This document shows, piece by piece, positions 35,001 to 51,225 of a stretch of 64,000 nucleotides of DNA. The notes under the pieces were generated by a model that saw nothing but the letters and a program-made list of their open reading frames with translations, was not told the origin of the DNA and did not search any database. The DNA lies in NCBI GenBank assembly GCA_963969395.1, contig OZ017796.1:9922501-9986500 (forward strand). Reading direction: 5' to 3'. Position 1 is the first letter of the stretch, and each line of letters starts with the position of its first letter. The position numbers and the translations under genes are program-made. The stretch is from Pseudoscleropodium purum. Lineage: Eukaryota > Streptophyta > Bryopsida > Hypnales > Brachytheciaceae.

Positions 35001-35296
35001 AAAAACATTAGAAAGGCCAACCAGCCCTAAAACGGTCACTTCACGAGCACACTACCTTAAATGTGTACTTTGCACATGCTTGCCTACAAGTCATCAATTC
35101 TCTTTTAAAATGTTTGTAATCACTTGCCAAGGAATTGGTTATTCTTGTGCATTTTAGGATGAATTAGCATCATATTGTTGCCTTTACACATATCTCCCTT
35201 GCCCTACATTGGGTAGTAATTTTTTTTTAAATCCTCACATGTTTCAATATAAAAATTATTTACAAATTTCTCCCAATAGAATGCATAATTGCTTAA
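32096..35296. other. AT-rich intergenic DNA
   Basis: No ORF with recognisable content. Holds a 72-bp tandem repeat (32461-32680) and homopolymer-rich stretches; otherwise nothing seen. Confidence 0.6.
32461..32680. repeat. Tandem repeat, about three 72-bp units
   Basis: Units begin GAAAATTGTTCC at 32461, 32533 and 32605, each containing GTTGTAGTTGCATCTA. The units differ at several positions. Confidence 0.85.
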
Positions 35297-35571
35297 GAGC
35301 ATCCCTGCCAAGGGCATTCCCTATCCCCTATTCCAATGAATTTAATTTGGATAGGGAAGAAAACTTCCTACCAAGGTTCTTTATCCCTAAATATTTAGGA
35401 AACTCAATGTCCAATTCTCTATATGGGGGGAGATTTAGGGAACTCAAAGTCAACTTCCTTGTATGTTTAGGGTAGAACAATACTAGTGGGGAAGAGCATT
35501 TCCTATCCCTATACTTGGTCTTTCTTTACCTACATAGAGATAGGGATAGGGAAGCCATTGTTGGGATGCTC
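35297..35571. mobile_element. Harbinger/Tourist-like MITE, 275 bp
   Basis: Ends GAGCATCCC and GGGATGCTC, flanked on both sides by TAA, the 3-bp target duplication usual for PIF/Harbinger elements. The terminal regions extend as imperfect repeats (CCCTATCCC / GGGATAGGG). No coding capacity. Confidence 0.75.
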
Positions 35572-35573
35572 TA

Positions 35574-36192
35574 AGTGGTTGGAAATGGATCGGTTGTGAT
35601 TAAATGTAAATGTAATTGTGAAATTTTTAGTCGTCCTAAAAATTAAAAGATCTTTAAAGAGTTGATTATACTTATTGGTAGGTGAAGTAAATATCCCAGC
35701 ATTGTTCATATAGTTGCAAGCTAGAAAGCTAACCAAGCTACAAACAAGAGAGTGATAAATTGAGTGTCCAGACACACATGCACAAGATTGGCAGTCCAGT
35801 CTTCCTAAGTCGGTTTGCGCGCAGTCTTGGCCAAATTGTTCCCTCCGACTGCAGTATGGCAAATTGGCAAAATTCCTCGATTGTATTCTATAGTATTGAT
35901 CGAAGTATTGACAAGCATTACCAGAATTTACCCCCATAAAACAACGTTTGTAGCAATGTCTGGGCGCTGAACACATGCAGAAATGTGATCCCACAAATTG
36001 GCATTCAACGTTGCTACGCGGATAACGTATTTTGGGCATGTTTGCTGAAAAATGTTGTGTGTTCACTGAAGTGCGCGCTTTCCAGAATTTGCATTTTACT
36101 GCCAAAACGTACGTAGGTAAACCATCTTCCCAAACGTTGCTACGTACTCCGTACAACGGAACCAAAATTTCGTTAAAAGGGCGGTATTCCAC
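35574..36192 (-). other. Unassigned cysteine-rich ORF
   Basis: A minus-strand ORF open for 220 codons (36192 down to 35530) that overlaps the MITE border. The middle part is Cys-rich (CQFVGSHFCMCSAPRHCYKRC, then CSRREQFGQDCAQ). I recognise no family, see no signal peptide, and its start lies within the left arm of an inverted repeat. It may be a chance ORF or a remnant. Confidence 0.2.
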
Positions 36193-36301
36193 AAACTTGG
36201 CACTTGAATTCTACATATATATTAGTACAAGACTTCGGATTTGGAGCTAAAGACGGAAATGCAGAAATGGCGTTTGGAATACCGCCATTTTAACGAAATT
36301 T
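36165..36301. repeat. 27-nt inverted repeat with 83-nt loop
   Basis: The left arm (36165-36191, containing CGTTAAAAGGGCGGTATTCC) and the right arm (36275-36301, containing GGAATACCGCCATTTTAACG) pair at 26 of 27 positions. It could be the ends of a tiny MITE or a hairpin RNA. Confidence 0.75.
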
Positions 36302-37001
36302 CCCGTAACGGTGCTAAACCCTCCAAATTCTAATTCTAGTAGTGACAGAGGCTTGAATGTACAGTACTCAATGAAAAGTGTGGACTAGTATAAGTCTACT
36401 GTAGAATCAAACAAGCCAAGAACAGAGTGATCGAAAGTGACAAGATGAGTCGATGCAACAACGTAATAAACAACAAGGTTAAATTTTTTCCTCTTCAATG
36501 AATTCAACCGATGATCCTGGAACTTGACAATTAGTCAGAAACGCAGTGCACCATGAATTACTCGTACGTATGGACTCGTCAACTATTCTACTCGCTCCAG
36601 GATCAATTCTCAATCATAGACATTTCAAGCCAAGGGCTGGTCGAATTCTCCTTCGATTTTCAACCTCGATCCGGATCCCATCTCCTGCAGCACGTCACTC
36701 AATCAATTCAATCATCAACACACAAATTTGCTAGATTTATGAAACCAGGTCCACACTCCCCACGGCCGGCCAGTAAGTGTTGATAGATCATGCAAGTAAG
36801 ATTGGTCATTTAATTCAATATAAGTATATAAGACCCATATTCATCAATATGCATATAAATACTGCTATCGAAACTATACCAGCACAAACTAAACTTACTA
36901 AGACCAGTATCGATCTCACGAGTACCATATTTTGCAAAACCATGATAATCCACGTACGTCCAGTGCATACCTGCTTTGCGAGAGAATGATGCATTGATCG
37001 A

Positions 37002-37349
37002 TCAGTAGCCTCCGGCAGGGGGCGTCTGGTACTCCGGAGCAGGCTCCGAAATGGGAGAAGGTGGGCTATCAGCATAAGGAGGCCCAGGCGGAGACTGATA
37101 CTCAGGAGCATCCGGCACACTGTAAACATCCGGCGCCGGAGCCTCCACATCCGGAGGACTGTAGTAAGGCACACTGTAAGCAGGCTCCGGACCTGGCGCC
37201 TCCTCTGCAGGCGGCGGTGGGCAATCGAGGAAACGGTCGATCAGTTTGCCCAGGTTCAGCAACGCCCTGCCCTCAGCCGGTGCCACCAGAAGCATGGCTG
37301 CTACAACCAGAACCGCTATGGAGATCGCCTGCATGCCCATGGTCTTCAT
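37002..37349 (-). CDS. Small secreted Pro/Tyr-rich protein (cell-wall type)
   Basis: 115 residues from ATG 37349. The N terminus is a clear signal peptide (MKTMGMQAISIAVLVVAAML, then LVAPAEG), with cleavage probably after AEG near residue 27. A short region with one Cys (RFLDCPPPP) follows, then a Pro/Tyr/Ser/Glu-rich tail with repeated PEYQSPPGP, PEYQTPP, YSVPYYSPP and YSVPDAPEY motifs. Such tails are typical of plant extracellular proline-rich proteins; Tyr may be used for cross-linking. A TATA box lies about 100 bp upstream and the GC content is higher than the surroundings. No intron needed. Partner and exact role unknown. Confidence 0.75.
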   Translation of the reverse strand: MKTMGMQAISIAVLVVAAMLLVAPAEGRALLNLGKLIDRFLDCPPPPAEEAPGPEPAYSVPYYSPPDVEAPAPDVYSVPDAPEYQSPPGPPYADSPPSPISEPAPEYQTPPAGGY

Positions 37350-37447
37350 CGATCTAGCTTTGCAAAATGGAAGCTAAGGACGAGGAGGAATGCACGCAAG
37401 TGAGAGCGAGTGGGGGAGTAATGGAATTGGGAAGACGGGTTTTGAAG

Positions 37448-37455
37448 TTTATATA
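37448..37455 (-). promoter_or_regulatory. TATA box of the proline-rich protein gene
   Basis: Minus-strand TATATAAA within CTTGGTATATAAACTTC, about 100 nt upstream of the ATG, leaving a 5' leader of roughly 70 nt. Confidence 0.6.
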
Positions 37456-37832
37456 CCAAGGGATTGAGACTTTGATCGAGAGGGTTACGTTTTAGTTAGC
37501 TTGTATCCCGGTTGTATGAGTAATTGCGTACGTCAGGTCGATGATGGATTTTATTGACAATTGCAGCGACGAGTGAGGGTGGGTGTGAAGCTGGGTGGTT
37601 GATCAATGCTGTGGGATTGCAAAGTTAGCTAACCATCTGCTTCCATAGTGAATTGCTTCCACAGGGAGCTAGCTTATATTAAATCCCTGTTATTGAAAAT
37701 GCACAAGGTGGGGGACTATCTACCATTTGTGTACATTTTACAGATTGAGGAGTCAATATGAGGTGCCCGTGCATCGGGATTGCGATATTATGGTAGCCGA
37801 CCCATTTCTGACTGGAACCCATTCCCATCATA

Positions 37833-38148
37833 TAGGGTTGACAGGACGTCCGGACGTCCGGGACGTCTGGGATGTCCGGACGCGGACGCTGTGTCCGCAA
37901 CGTCCGCTGACATTCGCGTCCTGGCGGACGCAGCGTCCGTTCGCCCGATTACGGCCGTCTGATTAACGCGCGGACTGATCTGGTTCACACGATCTGGGCG
38001 TCCGCCTCGGGTGGTCGGGCCATCCACCCTGTCCGTCCGTCCCGCCCGTCCGCTTTCCGACGGCGGTCGGGACGCTGTGTCCGCTAGCGTCCGTGCGTCC
38101 GAAAAACGGACGCTATTTTGGGGCGGACGTTGAAATTCGTCAATCCTA
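37833..38148. mobile_element. hAT-type MITE with GC-rich body, 316 bp
   Basis: Ends TAGGGTTGAC and GTCAATCCTA, flanked by perfect 8-bp duplications CCATCATA (37825-37832 and 38149-38156). 8 bp and TAGGG ends are hAT hallmarks. The body is CpG-dense with many GGACGTCC/GTCCG units. Confidence 0.85.
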
Positions 38149-38156
38149 CCATCATA

Positions 38157-41100
38157 TAGGCTACACTCTTCCCAAATAGCAGGAGATTAATTATGACACA
38201 ATTTGCAATGCAATTGTGGTGCATTACGATTGGCTGCAGTCTTGGTTGATTTTACAACCAACCCATGGTTGGTAATAGGAATACCTATATGACAAGAATA
38301 GGTCAAACAGAATCTCCAACTAAAAAATCTATAGTAATTAAATTTTGAGAAATAAAATTCTGGAAAAATATGAAATCCTTCTAAACCCTATTTCTATACA
38401 TGGAAGAATTTCTGCACTCAAGAAACCTATGCTCCAGATATGCATAATTGCTTAATTGGTTGAAAATGGGTCAGCTAGCATAGAAGAATTAAGACTGAGT
38501 CCTTGTTGGTGAAGGAGACTTCATTAAGTTAGTGGTGTATGTAAGTAGATGGAGCGTGCCTTTTGTGGTTCGGTGTCTGACCGATCAGGCGAAAAATGCA
38601 ATCTTATTTATATTGGCGATGTACCCAAAAGTGACAGGCACTGCCATACACAGTTTATACTTGGGAGGTGAAACTTCCAAAGTAAAAAGCTTCTGATTGC
38701 CAAATATGAAATGCACATGAGCAGTTCCTCCTTCGTTAACCGAGACATGTAAGATAAACTTGCCTATGACAGGCAGAATGGCTGATCTGTCCTATTGCCA
38801 TTGACAAAAAAAATCTGATTTTTTTTTGTACAAAGACAAATGTGAGAAATGAAGGAAGCAACTAGAATTTTATTTTTTCGATAAAATATGAATTTTTTGT
38901 GAATTTTCGAAGTTTGCTATCCAGTTTGCCCAAAAAAGTCTGTAGACTACCCCAAATCAGCAAAAAAGTGTTTCCATGATGGTCATCTTACCACCCAAAG
39001 CAGTCATAACATTCTTTAACATGGTTACAAGATTTCCTAACATGGATATGACATAAAGAAATTAAAAAATAACTTTTTACTAACAGTTTACACTAGAAAG
39101 GTGTCAATGTTCTATCACAGTTATTAATAACTCCATAACCATATTCCAAGGCTTTGATGACAACTAAAAATCAACCTAATGTAGTCTTAATTCTATTTTT
39201 AAGAAAAATTTTCTCATGGGTTGATGGAAGACTGTAATGGGGGAGTTCCCTAGGTGCCTGTCTTGGGTGATTTGCTTGTCATAGGCAGGTTTACCTTAAC
39301 TTATAGATTAAAGTGCAAAACAATTGTCGAAAATATTGCCATTAGAAGTAATGGAAAAGGCAAACTTAATTGACATTCATTAATTGAAATCCTTTAGAGC
39401 AATTTTGCTGAAAGTCAAATATTATACAGTTGCTACTGGAAAAACTAAAATTTAATGCAAATTATGTCTGAATTATTGGCCAGCCTCCACCAAATTTGGA
39501 ATTTGAAAGTAATGAAACATAACAAATAACCGGTTTTTTGTATTGTTTTCTTCAAATGTTAAACAATTGCCCAATACCCATCTTGGTGTTTAGGTGACAG
39601 ATACAAGTTCACTATTGACCCCTCAAAAACTGAGGCACATTTAGGGCACAAATTGTGAAAAATCTACTTGACTATTCAAGGCAATGAGAAGAAAAGGAAT
39701 TTTTTTTTCCAAAATTCAATTATATAAAATTTCTACTAGTTTACTATATGAATGTGTGGAAAACATTTCAGATACTTGGACCACACAAATTGAAAAATTA
39801 TAGTAGAACTACCCATAGTCAACCACTTTAGTAATTTCAAATATGTTATGGAGTAGTGTAAGGCAATGTAAACTTTCTATCATGTTAAAAGATAGAAATT
39901 AGGGGAATTGCAATTTTTTGGTAATTTTATGATTCGGATTGAAATTGCTATGAATTTTGGAAGCCAAGGGTTGGTTTAAATTCATACCTATTATCTAGAG
40001 TCTTCTAATTCTAATTAGTCAAGAACTTCTTTCCCACTCACTATGGAACATGTGTCATGACTTGATTAGTCTTAACTTTGAAAAGGAGAAAAAATACATT
40101 GGCTAAGCTTTGATTGGAAATTTGTTCTAGCCTTAGTTGAGAATATTTGCACCCTATAAGTTAGGTATAGCTCTCTAGTTGGAAATGGGTAGTCATTACA
40201 AAAAATTTCAGGCCTTGGGAAGGCTACAAGTTTGGAACTGCCCGCAACTACCTTGTTGCAAATAGAGAGGAATTCCGCAATTTTTTATTTTTTATGAAAG
40301 TTGCTAATGTGGCACTACTTGTGCCACATTAGTGCCACATCAGGTTTTAAAACTTTTTAATTAAATATATTAAAATAAAATAAAATAATTTTCTTATAAT
40401 TGCACTACGGGCTGCCAAAAACAAAATTCTTAACGGCCCTCTACAGGGCTCAGATTTTTCCTAATGACTATGATACAATGTTTGAAGTTAGAAGTGAAAG
40501 GTTGTTTTTTCTAATCTTGCTAAATAGGACCAACCAATAGGCTTTAACTCCTCCTAAAGTGAGATTTTTATACTATACATGATTGTTTTTTTTGACATTT
40601 TCACTTTGCATCATGTAAGTTATATAGAAGCCAAATTTCAAAATTATAGGAAGAGTTTTTGGCACATGTTGCTTAAAGTTGCTTGGGCCATAATAAAGTT
40701 CAAAGCAACATAAATTTTGATCTAAGCACCCAATCGGAGAAAAAATTATATTTCCACTAAGGGTATACATGTTTACAACTTGTATTAAAATTTGAAGAAC
40801 ATTCATTAAAAAATGACTTCATACACACTTATCCAAGATCATACGTGTATGTTCATTGAATAGCATTAGAAGAGATCTAAAGGCAACAAAAGCCTATGAA
40901 TTCCCATGCTACAGGGGATAAGGAAACTATGCCACTACAGCACTATGATGTGGCCAAGACCTTGCCACATCATATAAAAAAATTTGAAAAAAAGTGAAAA
41001 TTCTTTTTCTACTTTTTTTTTGCATTTTGAAATTTTTGTGACATTTTTTTTTCAAACAGTCAACCATTTCATCCTTGCAAGGGTAACAACAAAGGGAACA

Positions 41101-43440
41101 AGCCTAAAACAAACTTCCATTGCCCTCAAATCCCTTCTAATGTCATCCAAACCTTTAGGAGATAATTTGTTGGTGTTTTGAATGAACTTGTTGAAATCCA
41201 ATTTATTAAGCATTACAAAGCATGATATAATGAGAGATGAAAAATTTGCATAAATAACACTACAGAACTTGCTATACAACTATCCATTACTATTGTGAAG
41301 AAAATAGAAATAAGAAATGAAGATGAATTTGAAATGAAGTCTTAAAAATCAATGAATTGACTAACATCAACTATGATCTAACATCCGTCTTTCATACCTC
41401 TCATTAAACATTTTATTGAATAAACAATATTAAAATTCAATAATTCAAAATATAATAAAATATTGAAAAATACTTTTCTATTCAATAACAAATGAAATCG
41501 GTGCAAAACTTTGAAATTTTTATATTGCCAATTCAATGTCTCATGTATTTGTTTTTTTAGTATAGGCATGCTAATAATTCTACATTTGTTAGCTAATTTT
41601 GTGGCAGACAACAATTTCATATGCATAAATTTCAACGGTCTACCAAAAATTTCAATATTATTAGCATCTACCTTGATGAGAAGGCACTTGTAATCTCTAA
41701 ATTTTTGAGAGTTTAAAGATTTGCACCAATGAAAGAATGCTCTTATAAATGCTCTAAATTTGACAATAATACTACATAATTAAAAAAAATCTTAGCCACA
41801 TATTTAATTTGGTGCACATCCAACAATGCACTTTGTAAAAATATTTGTATATTGCTATGCATAAAATAATAATATTTGTGCATTATTTAGTTATTTCTTT
41901 ATATTTATAACTATGTAAAAATCAAGGCAATTTTTAACCAATCAAGTAAAAGTGGAAGTGAAATTATTTATTCCATCATCTCCAAATGACGCATTCATTC
42001 AAATGCAAGTATATATACAAACTCATTTAAATTTTGATTGAATGTCAAAGTTAGAAAATACAACCTATGTATATTTTTTGAATGTAGTGGTATACATGAG
42101 GTCTTCAAGCACTAATGTATTAGAAAATTAAAAGACCAATCCTAAGAGCTAAAAATCTACCTTCTAAATGTGGTATATTAATGAATTACTAGTGTATATT
42201 GTGATATTTGGAAATATCCTACAATATAGAATGCAGCAATTCATATATCATTTGATATAGCTTAAAAATTCCAAAATTAATAGCCCATAACCTATAATTG
42301 ATAATTGATTAAAAATACATGCTTTGAGTGACCACTTTTAGCACCTCCAAGATTCAAATGGTAACTCCTAAACTCTCCATCATCCATATTTTAAATAATG
42401 AATACAATCTAAATCATGACAATCTATTGTCCAATTTTTTCAATCATCCCAAGCAATTATTGACTCTTCAAAAAAATGACCTTCTTATGAGCAATTTGAC
42501 AAAATTGACGTAAAGAGTGTATTCCTACAAAAATATAATAAAAAACGTAAAAGAAATCTTCGAAAAGATTCAAGCATTAAAAGTTAAGTACAATTGAATG
42601 TACATCTATTATAAGGACAAAATAAGTTAGGAAAATCTGTTTATGCTATATGACTATTTGTCATTTTTGTCATGTATTAGTAAAATACATTTGAAAGCTT
42701 GATCAAATGTGCACCAAAGATACATAGTGATAGAGATAGTATGGCTTGTAAGATACAATAGCTAGAAGTTAGAGACACTTTCTATTCTCTTGACACCTAA
42801 AAATTGGCCTTGAGTGAATGACTTTGAAGACTCAAAACTACAACAACCATTGAAAAGCAACTAATGACAAGTCAAGAGTTTTTTGAAGCAACCAATGAAG
42901 GTTGAGATATTTCATGCTTCTAGGGTGTCCATTCAAGGTGAGTCTAGTGTTAAGTTTAGGTTCTTCTATGTTTTCAACTTTGAAAACTTGTGAGATATTA
43001 CTAAAGCGTCAAGAAAAGTACAAAATCACTTGAGCTGGATTTCTCTTGCTTTCACCTATAACTTCACCAAGTTTTTAGAAGTAGATAGTTTATGGACCTC
43101 ATACCTAAAGGTAGAAATACCTAGATCTAATGACGAGGGCTTCTACTTGACCTGTAGCATGCAACTTTTTCCAACTAAGGTTGATACAAATTTCCAACCA
43201 AAGCTTGCAATGTTTTTTTTTTCTCCTTTTCAAGGTTGGGACTTATAAGGTGATGACACATGTCCCAAAATAATGAGCAAGAAAGTAGGAAGTAGTGAGC
43301 CAAAAAATAGTTCTTGAATGATTGGAATTAGAAGAGCTTAGACATGACTATAGATTATGAGCACTTCTAGACTCCCATAATTCATAATAGTTCCAATTTT
43401 GAGAATAAAATTACAAGAAATTTGCAGTCTCCATATTCCT
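38157..43440. other. AT-rich intergenic DNA, 5.3 kb
   Basis: Only short ORFs without recognisable content. Contains a small repeat of GTGCCACAT near 40310-40340. I see no gene. Confidence 0.6.
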
Positions 43441-43450
43441 ATCATTCAAC

Positions 43451-43789
43451 ATGATATTGGATTTGAACATGAGAAGATATATTCAACATGACACTGGATT
43501 TGAACAAGAGAAGAGCACACCTATTATGTGTGACAATCAAGGCGCGATTGCTTTGGTGAAGAATCCAATTCACCACTCTCGAAGCAAGCACATTGACATT
43601 CAACACCATTTCATTCATGAGAAGGTTGAGAGTGATATGATTGAATTGAAGTATATTCTTACAAATCGCATGGTGGCTGATGTGCTCACGAAAGCACTTG
43701 CAAAGCCTCGACATGAAGGTCTTCGAAAGCAGATGGGCTTACAATTGTTTGGCAACAAACAAAGTGGGAGTGTTGAAGGACTTGACTAA
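43451..43789 (+). pseudogene. Ty1/copia RNase H C-terminal fragment
   Basis: Contains MCDNQGAIALVKNP, HSRSKHIDIQHHFI and VADVLTKALAKPRHEGLR, the standard end of copia RNase H. Nothing copia-like is seen upstream, so only the 3' end of the element remains. The reading frame ends just inside the LTR, as is usual. Confidence 0.9.
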
Positions 43790-44031
43790 TGTGTTAGGTT
43801 TGTGTTGAAAGACTTGGATTAAATAAAAGATTACTTGTAGGAACTCCTTGTTAAGTCTATAATTACTTGTAAGAATTCTATATATAGACTGACTAAAGTA
43901 ACAGTTGTTTGTAGCCAAGCCAATAGAGTAGTATAAGAGGGCAGCCCCTTGCTTGGGTTTAATACCCCTTTCTCATGTTTGCTTTTGTAATCCTCTTCAT
44001 TGAAATATATTACCTTGTTGTTCTATTCACA
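43771..44031 (+). repeat. Ty1/copia 3' LTR, about 260 bp
   Basis: Begins TGTTGAAGGACTTGAC after a purine tract (AAAGTGGGAG) and ends near TTCACA. Its first 55 bp hold two versions of TGTTGAAGGACTTG. The right border is inferred from the CA end, and no second LTR is available for comparison. It ends only about 20 bp before the ATG of the ET-like gene. Confidence 0.65.
43877..43889 (+). promoter_or_regulatory. TATA box in the copia LTR, possible promoter for the ET-like gene
   Basis: TCTATATATAGAC lies 160-170 bp upstream of the ET-like ATG at 44050. No other TATA lies closer upstream of the gene. That the gene uses it is inference. Confidence 0.45.
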
Positions 44032-44049
44032 ATAAAAGGAAGGGAGAGG

Positions 44050-47822
<3,773 letters not shown>

Positions 47823-50560
47823 ATGTCTTGATTTCTGTAGGCGCTGGTATCCATCTGTAATGGTTCTCAGTCGTACTTGCAGAGCTGGTTTTTGTAAATG
47901 ACACTACCGTAATATCATGGCTTTTCACCTTACACTTAGTGCACGTCTGTTGTGTACCGGCCTAAATGTGTAGCGTCTATTAAACTCCTGCTCATCTTTG
48001 ATTGTTTTCGAGGGTTTTGATGACACCCTGCGTAGCACTACAGTTCGAATGTCGACATTGGGCTCGAAGAGAGTCGACAGGCGGAAAGTCCTGCGTGTCT
48101 TGCTGCCTTAAACCGCGCGATGTCAGGGTCGTCAGTAATCTTCGCGATGAATTCCAATTTGCTCGATTACAGCTTCCAGCATTCGCCTGGAGTGCGGAAA
48201 TTGTGACACAGAAACTCTCTCCTCGCGAGCACCTCATCTGAAGTAACCGTCGAGCATCGAATAAGCCACTGCCGGTTGAAAAGAGTGCGCCGTTGTAACA
48301 TTATTCAGCAGTGGACGTGGCCATTGTGTGTTGGTTCTGATGAGTTGACGTTGCTTTTGTAACTTGCGTGATGATGGCTGTGATGGTTTTAGTCCTTCGA
48401 CCATGATGCTGAGCTTCCACAATTCTCACTTTCTAGGCAGCATGCCGATGAACGTTTCAAAAGATGTAGAGATGATCGCTGTTTTACAGAGGGCAATCTG
48501 TAATAGGCGTATAACCCTGCACTCCCAGAAGCAGTTACTACGTCTTCACCTCTTGAGACAAGGTCTCATGTGTTCCACAAGAAATTATTTGAAGAATACG
48601 GTTGTTGGACTGTATATAAGGAGTAGGATGCAGTCCTTCAGATTGTTACAGAAGATAAAATTGCAACAAAAGGTACAAATATGGTCTTGGACAATGGACA
48701 ATATTTAGGAGACATTCAAATAATCAGCCAAGGTTCTAAAGCGTGTGGGCATTGTTTCATAGTAGCGATACAAGAATGCTACCAAAAAGTCTATAAGTAC
48801 AATTGACAGAAAATGTCATGTCTCTGGGTTCAAAACTTGGCTATGAACACATGACCTTGTATGAGAGTAATGTACAAGCCTAAGGATCATGCCCAATGTC
48901 CTTGAACATATGTTAAAAAATTGTAAACATGATAGTTTTCTTCAACTTGTATTTGTAGATTTTTCTAGAACAATCTTGGTATGCTACAAAGAATTAATTC
49001 ACCCATGCCTTGGGACTATAAATGATCCATTGAATGTCTCCAAATTTTATCCAAGGATGATCTATTGCATATCTCCAAAATATCAAATTTCTTTTAAAGA
49101 TAATTTTATCTTTCATTTATTTTCAAAATTGATCACTTGGGTTTTGAATGTGATAATAAAATTGTGATTTTAAGTATAAATCTACTAAAGAATTACTAAT
49201 TTGTGATTCAAATGTTGTCCTATGTACAAATCTTTTGATTTTAAAACAAAATCTACAAAATGTTCACAATATACGATATCTTTAATTCGATCCTATAAAA
49301 ATGATACCAAAATATTGAAAGTATTAGGAAGAATTTGTTTTTTAGGTTTATCATGAATCAATCTAAAGCTTGGTAGTTGTTCCTATTTTTATAACTGATA
49401 TTCTTGTAGCATTGAAATTTCTTAGTAATGGAAAAATATAATAGTACAACTTTCATAATTAAACCGCAACTATGTAGTTGTGATTAACCATTCACATCCA
49501 ACCCATGAGCAAACTCTTAAAGTTGTTTTCCCTCATCTTAGTGAACAAGATCAAATTGATATAGATTTGTAGATCAAGAGTTTAATTGCCTTCCCAATCT
49601 AGAGTTTAGAAAGCAACCAAGTTTTTGATCAGTTAGTGACGCGTTTCAATTTGTAGATGGTAGTAGAAATGGGTTGCTCGGATATATTGAAAAACTTAGT
49701 CAATTTGAATCTTTGATTCAATTTTGTAAGCAAATTGTTGAAAAAGAGGTTCAATCTACAAGAGAACAATTCTTTATAAGTACTCATGCTCAGTACAACT
49801 CAAAAAAACAGGCTCCTTTAATTCAAGGAATTGGAGATGCAATCATGTGAGCAATTATCACAAGAGAACCGTGAAGCATTATTGGTCAATAGTTCATTAT
49901 TAGATGAAGTGAAACACTTGAAACTACAAAATGAACATTTGATGGGTTGTATAAGTGAAATGAATAGAAGAGTTGAACAAGAAAGTGAAAATTGTTTACA
50001 ATTAGAAATCAACATGTGCATTGCAATAGAGACCTTGAATGAATGCCATGAAAAAGGATTATCTTAGATTGCTTCCAATTTGAGGTGTACTAGTGCCAAA
50101 TTAATACCTTAAAAGATGTGTTTAGAAAAGCTAGTGAAAAATCCAATTGGATATCGTACTATCATGAGATAATTTAAAAAAAAATTATAGTTGTCGCCAA
50201 CGAGAAGACATGCAAAGTGCCAAATGTGATTGACCCAAAGTATCATTGTCCCTATTATTGTGACCTCCTTCATTCCTAAGCGATTTCTGACTGCAGCCAT
50301 AATCCCTACAATTTTCTGAGGCAACCGCTTTCGACATGACATCGGTAGATCTTGTCTTTAATGATGTGGTGGTTTTTTATTTGTTGTCTTGGAAATAGTG
50401 GAATCTATTTTTCATTTAAATATTAGTTGTTTGTAATCATTAATTTGGTGCACAATCTTATAGTATATGCCCACTGTAGTGATATTATAGTAATTGTGTA
50501 GTTTTAAGTAGAGAATCCAAAATTATGGACACTTCAATTTAGTTGTTCCAAAGTCTTTCA
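47823..50560. other. Tubulin 3' flank and AT-rich DNA
   Basis: The first about 200 bp look like 3' UTR with an ATTAAA at 47979. The rest is AT-rich. A 78-codon open stretch at 49831-50067 would form a coiled coil (EQLSQENREALLVNSSLLDE), and stops interrupt similar sequence upstream (49650-49830). It may be a remnant of an unidentified coiled-coil gene or transposon. Confidence 0.4.
47979..47984 (+). terminator. Possible poly(A) signal of the tubulin block
   Basis: ATTAAA about 157 bp after the tubulin stop codon, in U-rich surroundings. Confidence 0.4.
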
Positions 50561-50976
50561 TAGGAATAATGACTACTATTTAGAGAAGTGCAACAATTGG
50601 TGCTTAGTTTAGAAAATATGTATAATTGAGAATTGATTCATATGTGGAAGACAACAACAAGAGTTGCCCCAGAAGACTTGTGCAAATGACTACAATGTGA
50701 CTTAGAAAAGGCATTGACTACAATAGTTCAAACATAAGATAGAGGGTTTGAACTAGTCATTTATTAAAAGCAATGAATCAAACAAGTTCTTGGTCAATAT
50801 AAAAGACTAAACTCTATATGGATGTAGTCATATTGGTGCACTATCTTGAGTTCCACAAAATTGTTATTGCCAAAAGTGCAAGGTTTGCAAACAATATGTA
50901 CTGTACTATGTCTCTTAGCTGAAAGGAAAACTTGATTAATAGCTACAAACATGTGTATTTACATGCACATGACATT

Positions 50977-51225
50977 TCACATAGCTAATTTGATGTATTT
51001 GTTGTCCCAAAGTGCATTTGAGCTCATTACATCCTTCAACTTCACTTGCTTTGCATTGTTGTTTGGAAATACGAGTAGCAAGTGTAGCCAGATTGCCTCC
51101 TTCACATCCATTTTGTACCACAAGGCGAAGATGTCTATGAAATGATACTTATACTCCACCTCCAAGTAGTTGATCACACCGAAAGCCACAACTTGCTTTG
51201 ACAACCTAGTATTAATTAATATCAT
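50977..51225 (-). pseudogene. CACTA relic: terminal conserved exon
   Basis: The ORF contains WYKMDVKEAIWL, LLVFPNN and LWDNKYIKL, matching the CACTA ORF at 21129-21341 (WFRVDVREV, LMFPK, WDSKYIKL). AGTCAT-type repeats typical of the CACTA element lie just to the right (51340-51460). Its position downstream of a HAD domain is the same as in the intact element. Confidence 0.55.

Noticed and set aside
37833..38148. Mutator-type element with 9-bp duplication
   Set aside because: The flank can be read as 9-10 bp in this copy, but the second copy has an exact 8-bp duplication and CAGGG-type ends, which fits hAT.
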